NCBI RefSeq assembly: GCF_020169515.1
Contig: NZ_JAHMHW010000017.1
Span: 35,887 to 99,886 of the forward strand
Direction: 5' to 3'
Length of the DNA stretch: 64,000 nt
DNA from: Paenibacillus vietnamensis
GTDB taxonomy: Bacteria > Bacillota > Bacilli > Paenibacillales > Paenibacillaceae
Position numbers and translations under genes: made by a program
Shown here: positions 53,059 through 62,289 of the stretch, one piece after another
Position numbering within the stretch: position 1 is the first letter of the stretch
Layout: each line of letters starts with the position of its first letter
Notes under the pieces: generated by a model
Databases searched by the model: none
The model's input: the letters and a program-made list of their open reading frames with translations, nothing else
Told to the model about the DNA's origin: nothing

Positions 53059-54675
53059 ATGCAACCTTTGACAGCGCGACAACCATCCCCCTCGGCGGGG
53101 ATGAGGCAGGTTTTTGTAATCAGTTTAGGCTTGTTCGTCATTTTCCTGGACAGCACGGTCGTCAACATTGCGCTGCCGAGCATGGTGGAGCAATTCGGGA
53201 TTACGCTCAGCACGGCTTCCTGGATTATTAACGCTTATACGATGTCGGTGGCGATTTTGCTCGTGTTCATGGGGAAGATTGCGGATTTGGCGGGCAAGAA
53301 GAAGATATATGAATGCGGGCTGTTGCTGTTTATGGCCAGCTCGCTAATGTGTGCAATGGCGCCAAACGTGGCAACGATGCTGGCCGGCAGGGTGCTGCAG
53401 GGAATCGGCGGAGCGATGGCGATTCCCGCCAGCATGACGCTTGTCCGGACGGTTGTGCCGCAGGAAAAGGCAGGCGCTGCGATGGGCATCTGGAGCGCCG
53501 TCGGCGCCCTCGCGATCGCGGCCGGTCCGGGCCTCGGCGGCGTTCTGACCGAAAGCTTCGGCTGGCGTTCGGTATTTTATATTAATGTGCCGATTATATT
53601 GGCCGCCGGTCTTCTGACCCGGATTTCACTGCGGGCGCACGCCGACCGTCGGACCCGCGGACGGCTCGATATGGCCGGAACGCTGCTGCTGAGCGCGGGT
53701 CTGTTCGGTCTGATCCATGCTCTGCTGCAGGCGCAGGATAACGGCAGGATGACCGGAGCGACGGCAGCCGAGGCCGCTGCCGCCCTCATTCTTCTCTGTT
53801 TTTTTGTCTGGAGGCAGCGAACCGCCCGCGAGCCGTTGATCGAGCTCGGCATTTTCCAGGACAAAAATTATGTTACGGGAGTGCTTTCCAACATGCTTGG
53901 AGGCATCCTGCTAATGGGTACGATGATTATTTCTCCGCTTTATTTGACTCAGATCAAACATTTTACCACGCTTAAGGCTTCTCTCATTTTGACGCCAATG
54001 TCCGCAACATTACTTGTAGCAGCACCCTTCATCGGCAAATTAATCGACAGGTTCGGCAGCCGCCGGCCGCTGTTCATCGGTTATTTGCTCGCTATAGCCG
54101 GCTTTTCCGCCTTCGGCCTGCTCCGCAGCGATACGCCGACCGTATGGCTGGTCCTCCTGCTGACGGGAGCGGGAATCGGCATCGGGACGATCGCGATCGC
54201 CAGCCTGACCCTCAGCACATCGACGGTTCCGCTGGATAAGCTGGCGACCGCCTCGGGCATTTTCGCGATGTTCCGAAATTTGGGGGGCGCGCTCGGCGTC
54301 GTTATTTTTATTTCGATCACGATGACCTCGATGAACATCAATGCGCCCGCTCTTGAGCGGGACGTGGTGCAAAAGCTGGACCAAGCGGAGGTTTCCGAGA
54401 CGGCTAAAGCCTCGTTTCTGCAAGAAATGAAGGAGGCCGGAGGGGAGCTTGGGAAGCCGGCGGGCGGAGATGCGGCTGCCATTCAAGAGGCAGGTGCCGG
54501 AGAAGCCGGGACGATGCAGCGGATCTACGAATCCGAACGGATGCGGTACGAGGCGCTCGGCATACGCAACGCATACCTGGGAGGCGCCGTCCTCTCGGTG
54601 TTGTTCATGCTGTCTCTGCTGCTGCTGCGCAAGAGGAAGCGGGAAGCGTCCGGAAGCAATCCGATTCATTCCTGA
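53059..54675 (+). CDS. EmrB/QacA-type MFS drug:H+ antiporter (DHA2, 14 TM)
   Basis: Efflux transporter of 538 residues with 14 predicted TM helices. DHA2 landmarks: LFVIFLDSTVVNIALPSM in TM1, LAGRVLQGIGGAMAIPASMT, and motif C-like LAIAAGPGLGGVLTESFGWR before TM6. The last extracytoplasmic loop (about 440-510) is rich in Glu, Gly and Ala, and the tail is basic (RKRKREASG). It is the first gene of a run to 63381 with small gaps, so it may export the product of the biosynthetic genes or give self-resistance. Confidence 0.9.
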   Translation: MQPLTARQPSPSAGMRQVFVISLGLFVIFLDSTVVNIALPSMVEQFGITLSTASWIINAYTMSVAILLVFMGKIADLAGKKKIYECGLLLFMASSLMCAMAPNVATMLAGRVLQGIGGAMAIPASMTLVRTVVPQEKAGAAMGIWSAVGALAIAAGPGLGGVLTESFGWRSVFYINVPIILAAGLLTRISLRAHADRRTRGRLDMAGTLLLSAGLFGLIHALLQAQDNGRMTGATAAEAAAALILLCFFVWRQRTAREPLIELGIFQDKNYVTGVLSNMLGGILLMGTMIISPLYLTQIKHFTTLKASLILTPMSATLLVAAPFIGKLIDRFGSRRPLFIGYLLAIAGFSAFGLLRSDTPTVWLVLLLTGAGIGIGTIAIASLTLSTSTVPLDKLATASGIFAMFRNLGGALGVVIFISITMTSMNINAPALERDVVQKLDQAEVSETAKASFLQEMKEAGGELGKPAGGDAAAIQEAGAGEAGTMQRIYESERMRYEALGIRNAYLGGAVLSVLFMLSLLLLRKRKREASGSNPIHS

Positions 54676-54688
54676 TTAGGAGGCTATT

Positions 54689-55867
54689 ATGTCGACTTAT
54701 TCCACGATTCTGAAATCCGGGTCCGAGCTTGGGCTTGATCCGGTAGGCATGATCATCGCGTCCGCGAAACCGGTATTCCGGCTTGAACCGGGCGCGCAAA
54801 ACGAAATCAAGCTTCAACTGATCCAAGAAAGCTTTGCTTATCATTACAAGCACAATGAATTGTACCGGAAGGTTTGCGGCGAGAAACAGGTGGCGCCGGA
54901 CGATATCCGCGAGCTGCGCGACGTTGCTCGTATTCCGCTGATTGAAATCTCGAAATTTAAAGACGTCAACGCCCACCTGCTGCTGACGATGCCGATAACC
55001 GAGCTGCAGCATGAGCTGCGGAGCACCGGCACAAGCGGGATTCCGAGCATTTCCCGGCGCGACGAGCAGTCGCTGACCCGAAGCGTGCACAGCATCTACG
55101 CGATGTTCCGCGAAATGTTCGGCTTCTTCGGAGGCGGAGCCGTTTTCCTCGCGCCGTCCGCGGAAGATATGCCAGAGATGGGGCTTGTGAAGCTGATCAA
55201 TATGTTCTCCGGGCTTCTGGATTCAAGCAAATTTTTTGTGCACGACTCCTCCTTCGATCCCGGCGAGGTGCTGGACCAGCTGGAGAAATGGAAGCATGTC
55301 CATACCCGCCATATTATCGGTCCCCCGTTTCTCGTCGAGCGGCTCGCAGCCGCCGCGGCCGAGCGCGAAACGAAGGTGCTGCTGGACCGCCAGACCCGCA
55401 TCATTACGCTTGGAGGCTGGAAGAGCTTTACGGGGCGGGAGATCGACCGGTTCGAATTTTATAAGGCAACCGCGGAGGTATTCGGCGTAAGGGAGGATCA
55501 GGTCCGCGATATGTTCGGGCTTGTGGAGACGAATTTCATGGCCGTCGAATGCGGGGAGCATGCGAAGCACGTCCCGCCTTGGGTGTATTTTTCGATACGG
55601 GACCTTGACGATCCGGAGCGCGAGGTCGAGCCCGGCGAGCCGGGACGGCTGGCGGTGTACGATCCGTCGTCGCTCGCTTATCCCGGCTTTATTATGACCG
55701 AGGATCTGGTCTATCTCGATAAGGAGCCGTGCGCATGCGGCCGGCACGGGCAAACCGTCAATTATATGTACCGGATCAAAGGGGCCGAGGTGGGCTGCTG
55801 TGCGATCAATCTGGAAAAATATATGTCGGATAAAGAAGCGAGAGTAACTCAATGCCCGATCGGCTAG
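54689..55867 (+). CDS. LuxE/PaaK-like acyl-adenylating enzyme (acyl-protein synthetase family)
   Basis: Protein of 392 residues in the LuxE branch of the adenylate-forming superfamily. The nucleotide-binding loop is ELRSTGTSGIPS (about 110-121); ITLGGWKSFTGREIDR and DMFGLVETNFMAVECGEHAK are conserved in LuxE, whose role is to activate a fatty acid as acyl-AMP and transfer it to a Cys. The C-terminal CACGRHGQTVNYMYRIKGAE resembles the PaaK-type metal/AMP region. TAGGAGG precedes the ATG. No LuxC-type reductase is present, so aldehyde formation is unlikely; it probably primes or offloads an acyl group for the ACP/PKS downstream. Confidence 0.8.
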   Translation: MSTYSTILKSGSELGLDPVGMIIASAKPVFRLEPGAQNEIKLQLIQESFAYHYKHNELYRKVCGEKQVAPDDIRELRDVARIPLIEISKFKDVNAHLLLTMPITELQHELRSTGTSGIPSISRRDEQSLTRSVHSIYAMFREMFGFFGGGAVFLAPSAEDMPEMGLVKLINMFSGLLDSSKFFVHDSSFDPGEVLDQLEKWKHVHTRHIIGPPFLVERLAAAAAERETKVLLDRQTRIITLGGWKSFTGREIDRFEFYKATAEVFGVREDQVRDMFGLVETNFMAVECGEHAKHVPPWVYFSIRDLDDPEREVEPGEPGRLAVYDPSSLAYPGFIMTEDLVYLDKEPCACGRHGQTVNYMYRIKGAEVGCCAINLEKYMSDKEARVTQCPIG

Positions 55868-55898
55868 TCCGCCGCGTAGGGAGAAGGATGGAGAGAAC

Positions 55899-56258
55899 AT
55901 GTACAACGACATTATTGCCGAGCATTTTATGAATCCCCGCAATATCGGGGAGCTTGAGCATCCGGACGAGCGGATCAGTATCGGGAACCCGATCTGCGGG
56001 GATACGATTCATCTCGGCGTGGCATTCAAGGACGGCCGGATTGCCGATATGAAATACAAAGCGTACGGCTGCGCGACCTCGATCGCGACGGTCAGCGTGT
56101 TCAGCGAATTTGCCATAGGCAAGTCGGTAAGCGAAATAAGGAAAACCTCATCCGAGGATATGGAAGCGATGCTGGGCGAGCTGGAGCCGAATCAGATGCA
56201 TTGCCTGGACATTTTGTCCGAGCTGTTCCAATCATTGGGTACGGTTAAAGAGGTGTAG
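55899..56258 (+). CDS. IscU/NifU-N-type Fe-S (or sulfur) scaffold protein
   Basis: Protein of 119 residues with the complete IscU ligand set: Cys33 in NPICGD with Asp35, Cys58 in AYGCATSIA, and His101-Cys102 in QMHCLD. It lacks the C-terminal NifU Fe-S domain. It is 3 bases from the cysteine desulfurase gene, its natural partner for accepting persulfide sulfur. No hscA, fdx or suf genes accompany it; a housekeeping Suf system elsewhere is expected in Bacillota, so this pair looks dedicated to the surrounding biosynthetic locus. Confidence 0.87.
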   Translation: MYNDIIAEHFMNPRNIGELEHPDERISIGNPICGDTIHLGVAFKDGRIADMKYKAYGCATSIATVSVFSEFAIGKSVSEIRKTSSEDMEAMLGELEPNQMHCLDILSELFQSLGTVKEV

Positions 56259-56261
56259 ACA

Positions 56262-57425
56262 ATGGACGGCCGGTATTTCGATTATAACGCGACAACGCCG
56301 ATCGATCCCGCCGTGGCTGCTGCAATGATGGAGCATCTGTCCGAATACGGAAATCCGTCCAGCACCCACCGGGCCGGGAAAACGGCCAAGCAATCGGTGC
56401 GGCAGGCAAGGTCGCATGCCGCGGATCTGCTGAACTGCGGGCAATCGGAGCTTATCTTCACCTCCGGAGGCAGCGAAAGCAATAACTGGGCGATTAAAGG
56501 CTGGCTCTCGCAATGGAAGGGGAGGCGGCCGCATATTATTACTTCGTCAATCGAGCATCCTTCGGTTCAGGAGGCGATTCGTTACGCCATGCGGGAGTGG
56601 GAGGCGTCCGTCACCTGGCTTCCGGTCGACGGCGACGGCTTCCTGTCCGCCGAAGCGGTGGCCGAGGCGTTGAGGCCCGAAACGAAGCTGATCAGCATCA
56701 TGCTGGCGAATAACGAGCTCGGCACGCTTCAGCCCATCCGGGACATCGCCCGGATCGCCCGCGCAAGCGGCGTCTTCATGCACACGGACGCGGTGCAGGC
56801 GGTCGGTAAAATAAATGTGGACGTACAGGAGCTCGGGGTTGACGCGCTCTCCTTCTCGGCCCACAAATTTTACGGGCCGAAAGGAATCGGCGGCCTCTAC
56901 TTGAAAGAGGGCCGCGCCCTTGAGCCGCTCGTACACGGGGGCGGCCAGGAATCCGGGCTGCGCAGCGGAACGGAAAACGTGCTTGCGCTCGTCGGTCTCG
57001 GCGAAGCCTGCCGGCTTGCCCGCGAGGAAATGGAGGAAACGGCGCTGAGGCTGGACGAATTCAAGCGGCTGCTTGCCGCCGGACTGACCGCCTTGTCGCC
57101 GCAAATCAAGCAGAACGGCGGGAGGGATGCTTCCCGGACCTTGGCGGGTACGATGAATATTCAAATTCCGCATATCCGGGGCGAAGCGCTGGCGGCTTAT
57201 TTGGATCACCGCTTCGGTATCGCGCTGTCGGTAGGTTCGGCTTGCAGCTCCAACCGGGAGAAGAAGCTGTCCGGCGTGCTGAAGGCCATCGGACTTCAGG
57301 ATGCGGAAATTCAATCCTCCGTCCGGATCAGCATGGGGAAATATACGAAACGGTCGGATATCGTCGGATTTCTGGAAGCGATGGAGCAGGCGATGGAGCA
57401 TTTCTGCCGTCTGATGCCGGTTTGA
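56262..57425 (+). CDS. NifS/IscS-type cysteine desulfurase
   Basis: PLP enzyme of 387 residues converting cysteine to alanine and a protein-bound persulfide. It opens with YFDYNATTPIDPAV; the PLP lysine is Lys202 in SFSAHKFYGPKG and the persulfide cysteine is Cys328 in SVGSACSSNREK, close to the short-loop class I (NifS/IscS) pattern. Three bases separate it from the IscU-like gene. Next comes an acyl carrier protein, so it may supply sulfur to a lipid or polyketide product, or build the cluster of an Fe-S enzyme; neither is proven by sequence. Confidence 0.9.
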   Translation: MDGRYFDYNATTPIDPAVAAAMMEHLSEYGNPSSTHRAGKTAKQSVRQARSHAADLLNCGQSELIFTSGGSESNNWAIKGWLSQWKGRRPHIITSSIEHPSVQEAIRYAMREWEASVTWLPVDGDGFLSAEAVAEALRPETKLISIMLANNELGTLQPIRDIARIARASGVFMHTDAVQAVGKINVDVQELGVDALSFSAHKFYGPKGIGGLYLKEGRALEPLVHGGGQESGLRSGTENVLALVGLGEACRLAREEMEETALRLDEFKRLLAAGLTALSPQIKQNGGRDASRTLAGTMNIQIPHIRGEALAAYLDHRFGIALSVGSACSSNREKKLSGVLKAIGLQDAEIQSSVRISMGKYTKRSDIVGFLEAMEQAMEHFCRLMPV

Positions 57426-57450
57426 TCGATTAATCGGAAGGAGCATGGTC

Positions 57451-57756
57451 ATGCAAACGCAATCTAACGTTTTTTCGAAAGCGGAAATTATACAAATTTT
57501 GAAGGTGAACGTCCTCATCGGAAATTTGCAGCTTCACGGCGTAACGCCGGAGGATATCGGCCACGACGCGCCGCTGTTCGGCGAGGGGCTCGGGCTGGAA
57601 TCCGTTGACGCCTTCTATATCGCCGGCGGCATTCAGGAATGCTTCGGCGTCAAAATCGACAGGACGAAGCTTCATCAGCTGAGGCCGCATTTTGCATCCG
57701 TCCATACATTGGCGGCATATGTGGCCGAGCTGCTGGCCGAACGTTACGCGGGGTAG
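57451..57756 (+). CDS. Stand-alone acyl carrier protein
   Basis: Carrier protein of 101 residues with phosphopantetheine attachment Ser51 in GLGLESVDAFYI. About 25 extra N-terminal residues precede the ACP fold. The ATG at 57451 is preferred over ATG 57445 because AAGGAG ends 7 bases before it. It is 12 bases upstream of the fatty acyl-AMP ligase, which would load it directly, and is a client of the Sfp-type transferase at 50463. Confidence 0.88.
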   Translation: MQTQSNVFSKAEIIQILKVNVLIGNLQLHGVTPEDIGHDAPLFGEGLGLESVDAFYIAGGIQECFGVKIDRTKLHQLRPHFASVHTLAAYVAELLAERYAG

Positions 57757-57768
57757 GGTGAATAACGA

Positions 57769-59520
57769 ATGAGCGTGGAATTGATGCAAAACAGAATGTT
57801 TACCAATTTGGTCGATTTATTGCAGTACAGAGCCGTCGTGCAGCCGGAGCTTAAGCTGTACACGTACCTGACGGACGGGGAGGACGAGGAGGTCTCGATT
57901 ACCGCGGCGGAGCTGAACAGGAGGGCGATGAGCGCCGCGGCGGAGCTCAAGGGGCTCGAGCAGAAACCGGAAACCGCGCTGCTGCTTTTCCCGCCGGGGC
58001 TCGATTTTATTGCCGGCTTTATGGGCTGCCTCTATGCAGGAGTGATCGCGATACCGGCGTACCCGCCGCATTTCCGGCGCCCGACCCCGAGACTGGACAG
58101 CATCATCCACAGCTCGGGAACGACGGTTGCGTTAACGACGGGACAGATGATGGCGGATATCGCGGGCCAGCTGGACCAGACCTCGCGGATTACCACGCTG
58201 CGTCTGATAGCGGTAGACCGGCTGAAGGCCGCCGGCCATTACGCCTGCGAGCCGTGCTCGGGCGGACAGCTCGCGTTTCTGCAATATACGTCGGGCTCGA
58301 CGGGCAATCCGAAGGGGGTGATGGTCACCCACGGCAATCTTCTGCACAATATGGGGCTGATTGCCAAGTATTTCCGGCTGTCGCCGCAAACGAAAATCGT
58401 GAACTGGCTGCCGGCTTACCATGACATGGGACTGATCGGACAATTGCTGATGTCGCTTATGCTCGGGTGCGAGCTCGCGTTTATGTCGCCGGTCAATTTC
58501 ATTCAGAAGCCGATCCGCTGGCTGAAGGCGATCACGAAGTACGGCGCCACTTACAGCGGTGCGCCAAACTTTGCTTATGAGCTGTGCGTGAGCAAATTTA
58601 ACCCCGAAACGGACGGAGATATCGATCTTAGTTCATGGGAGCTTGCCTTTAACGGCGCCGAGCCGGTCAGGGAAGAGACGCTGCGGAAGTTTGTGGACAC
58701 CTTTGCTCCGTACGGCTTCAGGGCGAACAGCCTGGCCCCATCCTACGGTTTGGCGGAAGGGACGCTTTACGTCTCCGGCTGCAAGAAAGAGGAGCCGTAC
58801 ACGGCAATCTGGCTGAAGTCCGACCAGCTGGAACAAAACAAGGCGGTCGAGACGGCTGCCGGAGCTCCCGGGGCGAGACCGATGGTCGCCTGCGGGATCA
58901 TCGTTCCGGAGCAGCGCACGATCATCGTCGATCCGCAAACGCATATCCCGTGCGGAGAGATGGAGGTCGGGGAAATATGGGTCAGCGGTCCGAGTGTCGC
59001 TCAAGGCTATTGGCGCAATCCCGAGGCTTCGGAGGAGGATTTCGGAGCGGTGCCGGCAGCGGATTCGCCTGAGGGAAGAACGTTTCTGCGCACGGGGGAT
59101 TTGGGCTTTATCCGCCAATCCGAGCTGTTCGTGACGGGCCGGATCAAGGATGTGCTTATCGTCGCCGGCCGCAACCATTACCCGCAGGATCTCGAGCTTA
59201 CGATCCAGAGCAGCCATCCGGCCATACGTAACGAGTATATCGCCGTGTTCCAGACCGTCAAGGACGATCGGGAAATCGTTGTGGCCGTGGCGGAGCTGAA
59301 CCGGGAGCATCGGCAGCGCACGAAGCGGCAGGACGATCTGGCTCTGCTCCGTAAAGAGGTGCTTGCGGCTGCGCGTACGGCGGTGGCCGAGGCGCATGAG
59401 CTTATGCTGGACGACGTTGTGCTGATCAAGACCGGTACGATACCGAAGACGTCCAGCGGCAAAATCCAGAGGCGGTTGACCAAAAGCATGTACGAAGAGC
59501 AATTACTACTAATATGGTGA
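57769..59520 (+). CDS. Fatty acyl-AMP ligase (FAAL)
   Basis: Adenylate-forming enzyme of 583 residues that activates a fatty acid and passes it to a carrier protein. The P-loop is LQYTSGSTGNPKGVMVTHGN (about 168-187); NWLPAYHDMGLIGQLLMSLM is a FAAL hallmark, as are APSYGLAEGTLYVSG and FLRTGDLGFI. The C-terminal Lys region is PKTSSGKIQRRL. This class makes acyl-AMP rather than acyl-CoA and usually starts lipid-polyketide or lipopeptide chains. It lies between the free ACP and the PKS, so loading of Ser51 of that ACP or of the PKS N-terminal ACP is expected. Confidence 0.92.
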   Translation: MSVELMQNRMFTNLVDLLQYRAVVQPELKLYTYLTDGEDEEVSITAAELNRRAMSAAAELKGLEQKPETALLLFPPGLDFIAGFMGCLYAGVIAIPAYPPHFRRPTPRLDSIIHSSGTTVALTTGQMMADIAGQLDQTSRITTLRLIAVDRLKAAGHYACEPCSGGQLAFLQYTSGSTGNPKGVMVTHGNLLHNMGLIAKYFRLSPQTKIVNWLPAYHDMGLIGQLLMSLMLGCELAFMSPVNFIQKPIRWLKAITKYGATYSGAPNFAYELCVSKFNPETDGDIDLSSWELAFNGAEPVREETLRKFVDTFAPYGFRANSLAPSYGLAEGTLYVSGCKKEEPYTAIWLKSDQLEQNKAVETAAGAPGARPMVACGIIVPEQRTIIVDPQTHIPCGEMEVGEIWVSGPSVAQGYWRNPEASEEDFGAVPAADSPEGRTFLRTGDLGFIRQSELFVTGRIKDVLIVAGRNHYPQDLELTIQSSHPAIRNEYIAVFQTVKDDREIVVAVAELNREHRQRTKRQDDLALLRKEVLAAARTAVAEAHELMLDDVVLIKTGTIPKTSSGKIQRRLTKSMYEEQLLLIW

Positions 59521-59531
59521 GGGGAGCGGAC

Positions 59532-62276
59532 ATGAACAGAACGAAGGAATCCGGCCTGATCCGGGAATGGCTGACCTCGGAAATAGCGGAGCTGCTCCGG
59601 ATGGATGGGCGCGAGGTCGACATTCATATGCCGTTCAACAGCTTGGGGCTTGATTCCGCTAAAATTATGATGCTCTCCGGCGAGCTGGGGCAGCGGCTTC
59701 AGCGGACCGTCTCACCGACACTGTTCTGGGAGTTCGCGACTATCCATGAGCTGGCCTCGGCACTTGAATCGGGGAGTCCGAAAGAGACGGCCGGTACGAA
59801 GGAAAAGGGCCTGCATGGCGGGAGCATGAAGCGTGAGCCGATCGCGATCGTCGGCATGGGCTGCCGATTTCCGGGAGCGCCGGGTCTTAACGAATATTGG
59901 GAGCTGCTTGCCGGCGGGAAGGATGCGGCGGGCGCCTATCCGGCGGACCGGCTGAAGCTGGTGAAGCAAACGGTCCGGCGCGAGGGCGGCTATATCGAAG
60001 GAATCGACGGCTTTGATTATCCGTTTTTTAACCTGTCCTACCGGGAAGCGATCCGTATGGACCCCCAGCACCGCATGCTGCTCGAGGTGGTATGGGAAGC
60101 ATTCGAGGATGCGGGCATACCTCCTGCAGAATGGGCGAACACGGCCGGCGGAGTATTCATCGGCATATCGGGCAACGATTACGGCAGGGAAGACCTGCTC
60201 GCGGAAGAGCCGCACATTTACTCGATAACGGGGAATGCCTTGTGCATTGCGGCGAACCGGGTCTCCTATCTATACAATTTGCACGGGCCTAGCGTCGCGG
60301 TCGATACCGCCTGCTCTTCGTCGCTTGCAGCGGTGCATATGGCCTGCCAGAGCATCTGGTCGGGAGACTCGATCCATGCGGTTGCCGGCGGCGTCAATCT
60401 GATCCTGTCGGACGGAATTACGACGGGCCTTGCTAATGCCGGCATGCTGGCGGCGAACGACCGCTGCAAAACGTTCGATGCGTCGGCGGACGGCTATGTA
60501 AGGGGCGAAGGCTGCGGGATCGTCATCCTTAAGCCTATGTCCAAGGCAGTCGCAGACGGCGACGACATCTATGCGGTAATCCATGGCGGCGCCTTGAATC
60601 AGGACGGCCGGAGCAACGGACTGACCGCGCCGAATCAAAGCGCGCAGGAAGCGCTGCTCCGTTCGGCTTACCGGAGCGCCGGCATTTCGGCGGCTAGTGT
60701 TCGTTATGTAGAATGCCACGGCACGGGAACTTTTTTGGGCGATCCGATTGAGGTGAAGGCGCTGGGCAGCGTCTTGTCTGCTGGAAGAACGCAGGCTGAA
60801 CCGCTGTTTCTGGGCGCTGCCAAAACGAATATCGGCCATCTGGAATCGGCGGCCGGCATTGCCGGGCTGATCAAGACGGCTTTGGTGCTGAAGCATGGGG
60901 TGATCCCGCCGAATTTGCATTTTAACAGCTGGAACGGTGAAATTCCTCACGAGGAGTTCGTGGTGCGGGTGCCGCTTCAATGCGAGAGGCTGCCGGAAGG
61001 GGCGTTCGCAGGCGTCAGCTCGTTCGGCTTCGGAGGCACTAATGTTCATACGGTGCTTGGGCCGGGTCCGGTGCGGGTCGATGGAGCACAGGCGGCGGCC
61101 TTGGGCGGCCGGCCGGAGCTGTTCGCGTTATCCGCCCGTACGAAGGAAGGGCTTACCCGGCTGGCGGAACGGTATTTGTCTTTTATCCGGGACGGAGCCG
61201 AGAGGCGGTATGGGCTTAGCTTAAGCGGCATTTGCGCCGGCTTGTGGAACGGCCGTCAGCATCATGTTCAGCGTTTGGCGATTTCCGCTTCCTCTTTCGG
61301 GGAGCTTGCCGAAGGACTGGCAGCGTTTTTGGCGGGGGAAGAGCTCGAAGGTGTGAAAGCGGGGTCTGCCGCATCCGGGGATCCGGAGTGCGTGTTTTAT
61401 TTTACCGGTGAGGCCGCCGGACAAGTCGAGGAAGAAGAGCTGCTTGAATTCCCGGTTTTTCAGCAATCGCTGCATATCGTTAGTTTGCTTGCCCGGATGC
61501 AGGGCATCTCCGGCCGGGAGGATGAAGCTCGCCGTCCTGCCGTTCAAACGTTTGCCTGGCAGTACGCCTTCGCACAGCAGCTGCGTGAATGGGGAATCAA
61601 GCCTGCGCATGCCGAGGGAGAAGGTACGGGGGCGATTGCGGCAGACGTGATCAATGGTACAATTACACTGGAGAAGGCAGTAAGGCTGCTGGTTCTGGAC
61701 GGGGATGCAGCGCCGGGCGAAGCAGGTGGCGAATCTGCCGGTGGAATTGCCGATGAATGTGCAGGTGAATTCGCTGGTGGAACTGCAGGTGAATTCGCTG
61801 GTGGAACTGCAGGTGGAATTGCCGGTGAATTTGCAGGTGAATTCGCTGGTGGAACTGCAGGTGGAACTGTTGGTGAATCTGTAGGCAAAATTGCCGGTGA
61901 ATCTGCAGGCGAAATTGCCGGTAAAACTGCCGGTATAACTAGCGGCAAATTAGTCGGCGCAATTGATCAAACGTTTGCACGAGGCGATGCCCGAATACGG
62001 ATCCGCATCGGAGCCCGCTCGCCCGCAAACATGGACACCGATCGCCAGGTGCGGGGCCGGGGGCCGTCCGGGCATGACGCTTCCGGAATCGGCCGGACAA
62101 GGAAAGCGCTGCTGGCGGCGGCGGGCGAATGTTACTTGTCAGGCTTTCTTGCGGAGCCTTATTCCGGTTCCGGCAAGGGCCGGACGCATCTGCTGCCTGT
62201 GTACGCCTGGCACCATCCATCCTGCTGGAAGCAGATGGAGCAGACACAGCCGCACTCTTTTCAATGTTTCTGTTAG
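59532..62276 (+). CDS. ACP-KS polyketide synthase with decayed acyltransferase
   Basis: Protein of about 914 residues. An N-terminal ACP (about 5-80, Ser in SLGLDSAKIM) is followed by a complete ketosynthase (about 100-530) with Cys261 in DTACSSS, His396 in HGTGT and His436 in NIGHLES. After the KS-AT linker, an AT begins (CVFYFTGEAAGQ, LEFPVFQQSL, FAWQYAFAQQLREWGIKP), but the GHSxG nucleophile site reads GEGTG: catalytic Ser is Gly698 and the preceding His is Glu. Most of the AT core is then missing, replaced by 19 tetrapeptide repeats (61728-61955). An odd Arg-rich stretch and a normal post-AT end (LLPVYAWHHPSCW) follow. The start at 59532 has GGGGAG 6 bases upstream. The module can condense only if an acyltransferase acts in trans. 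Confidence 0.85.
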   Translation: MNRTKESGLIREWLTSEIAELLRMDGREVDIHMPFNSLGLDSAKIMMLSGELGQRLQRTVSPTLFWEFATIHELASALESGSPKETAGTKEKGLHGGSMKREPIAIVGMGCRFPGAPGLNEYWELLAGGKDAAGAYPADRLKLVKQTVRREGGYIEGIDGFDYPFFNLSYREAIRMDPQHRMLLEVVWEAFEDAGIPPAEWANTAGGVFIGISGNDYGREDLLAEEPHIYSITGNALCIAANRVSYLYNLHGPSVAVDTACSSSLAAVHMACQSIWSGDSIHAVAGGVNLILSDGITTGLANAGMLAANDRCKTFDASADGYVRGEGCGIVILKPMSKAVADGDDIYAVIHGGALNQDGRSNGLTAPNQSAQEALLRSAYRSAGISAASVRYVECHGTGTFLGDPIEVKALGSVLSAGRTQAEPLFLGAAKTNIGHLESAAGIAGLIKTALVLKHGVIPPNLHFNSWNGEIPHEEFVVRVPLQCERLPEGAFAGVSSFGFGGTNVHTVLGPGPVRVDGAQAAALGGRPELFALSARTKEGLTRLAERYLSFIRDGAERRYGLSLSGICAGLWNGRQHHVQRLAISASSFGELAEGLAAFLAGEELEGVKAGSAASGDPECVFYFTGEAAGQVEEEELLEFPVFQQSLHIVSLLARMQGISGREDEARRPAVQTFAWQYAFAQQLREWGIKPAHAEGEGTGAIAADVINGTITLEKAVRLLVLDGDAAPGEAGGESAGGIADECAGEFAGGTAGEFAGGTAGGIAGEFAGEFAGGTAGGTVGESVGKIAGESAGEIAGKTAGITSGKLVGAIDQTFARGDARIRIRIGARSPANMDTDRQVRGRGPSGHDASGIGRTRKALLAAAGECYLSGFLAEPYSGSGKGRTHLLPVYAWHHPSCWKQMEQTQPHSFQCFC
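61728..61955 (+). repeat. 12-base minisatellite inside the PKS gene (19 tetrapeptide units)
   Basis: Units such as GGTGAATTCGCT (GEFA) and GGTGGAACTGCA (GGTA) repeat in phase 19 times, encoding G-x-x-A tetrapeptides. The block is richer in A and T than the surrounding gene and keeps the frame. It sits where the middle of the AT domain should be. Confidence 0.9.
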
Positions 62277-62289
62277 GGAGGAATCGCTT

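Noticed and set aside
54689..55867. Bioluminescence lux operon from the LuxE-like gene
   Set aside because: No luxA, luxB, luxC or luxD homologue is present; LuxE-family enzymes occur widely in acyl-activation loci.
55899..57425. Nitrogen-fixation island (nifU/nifS)
   Set aside because: No nitrogenase or nif regulatory genes are present; the pair sits in an acyl/polyketide locus and the scaffold lacks the NifU C-terminal domain.
61963..62289. Upstream extension of the flavin monooxygenase
   Set aside because: The FAD motif starts right after TTG 62290, which has AGGGAGG; the extension overlaps the PKS gene and may instead hold displaced AT sequence.
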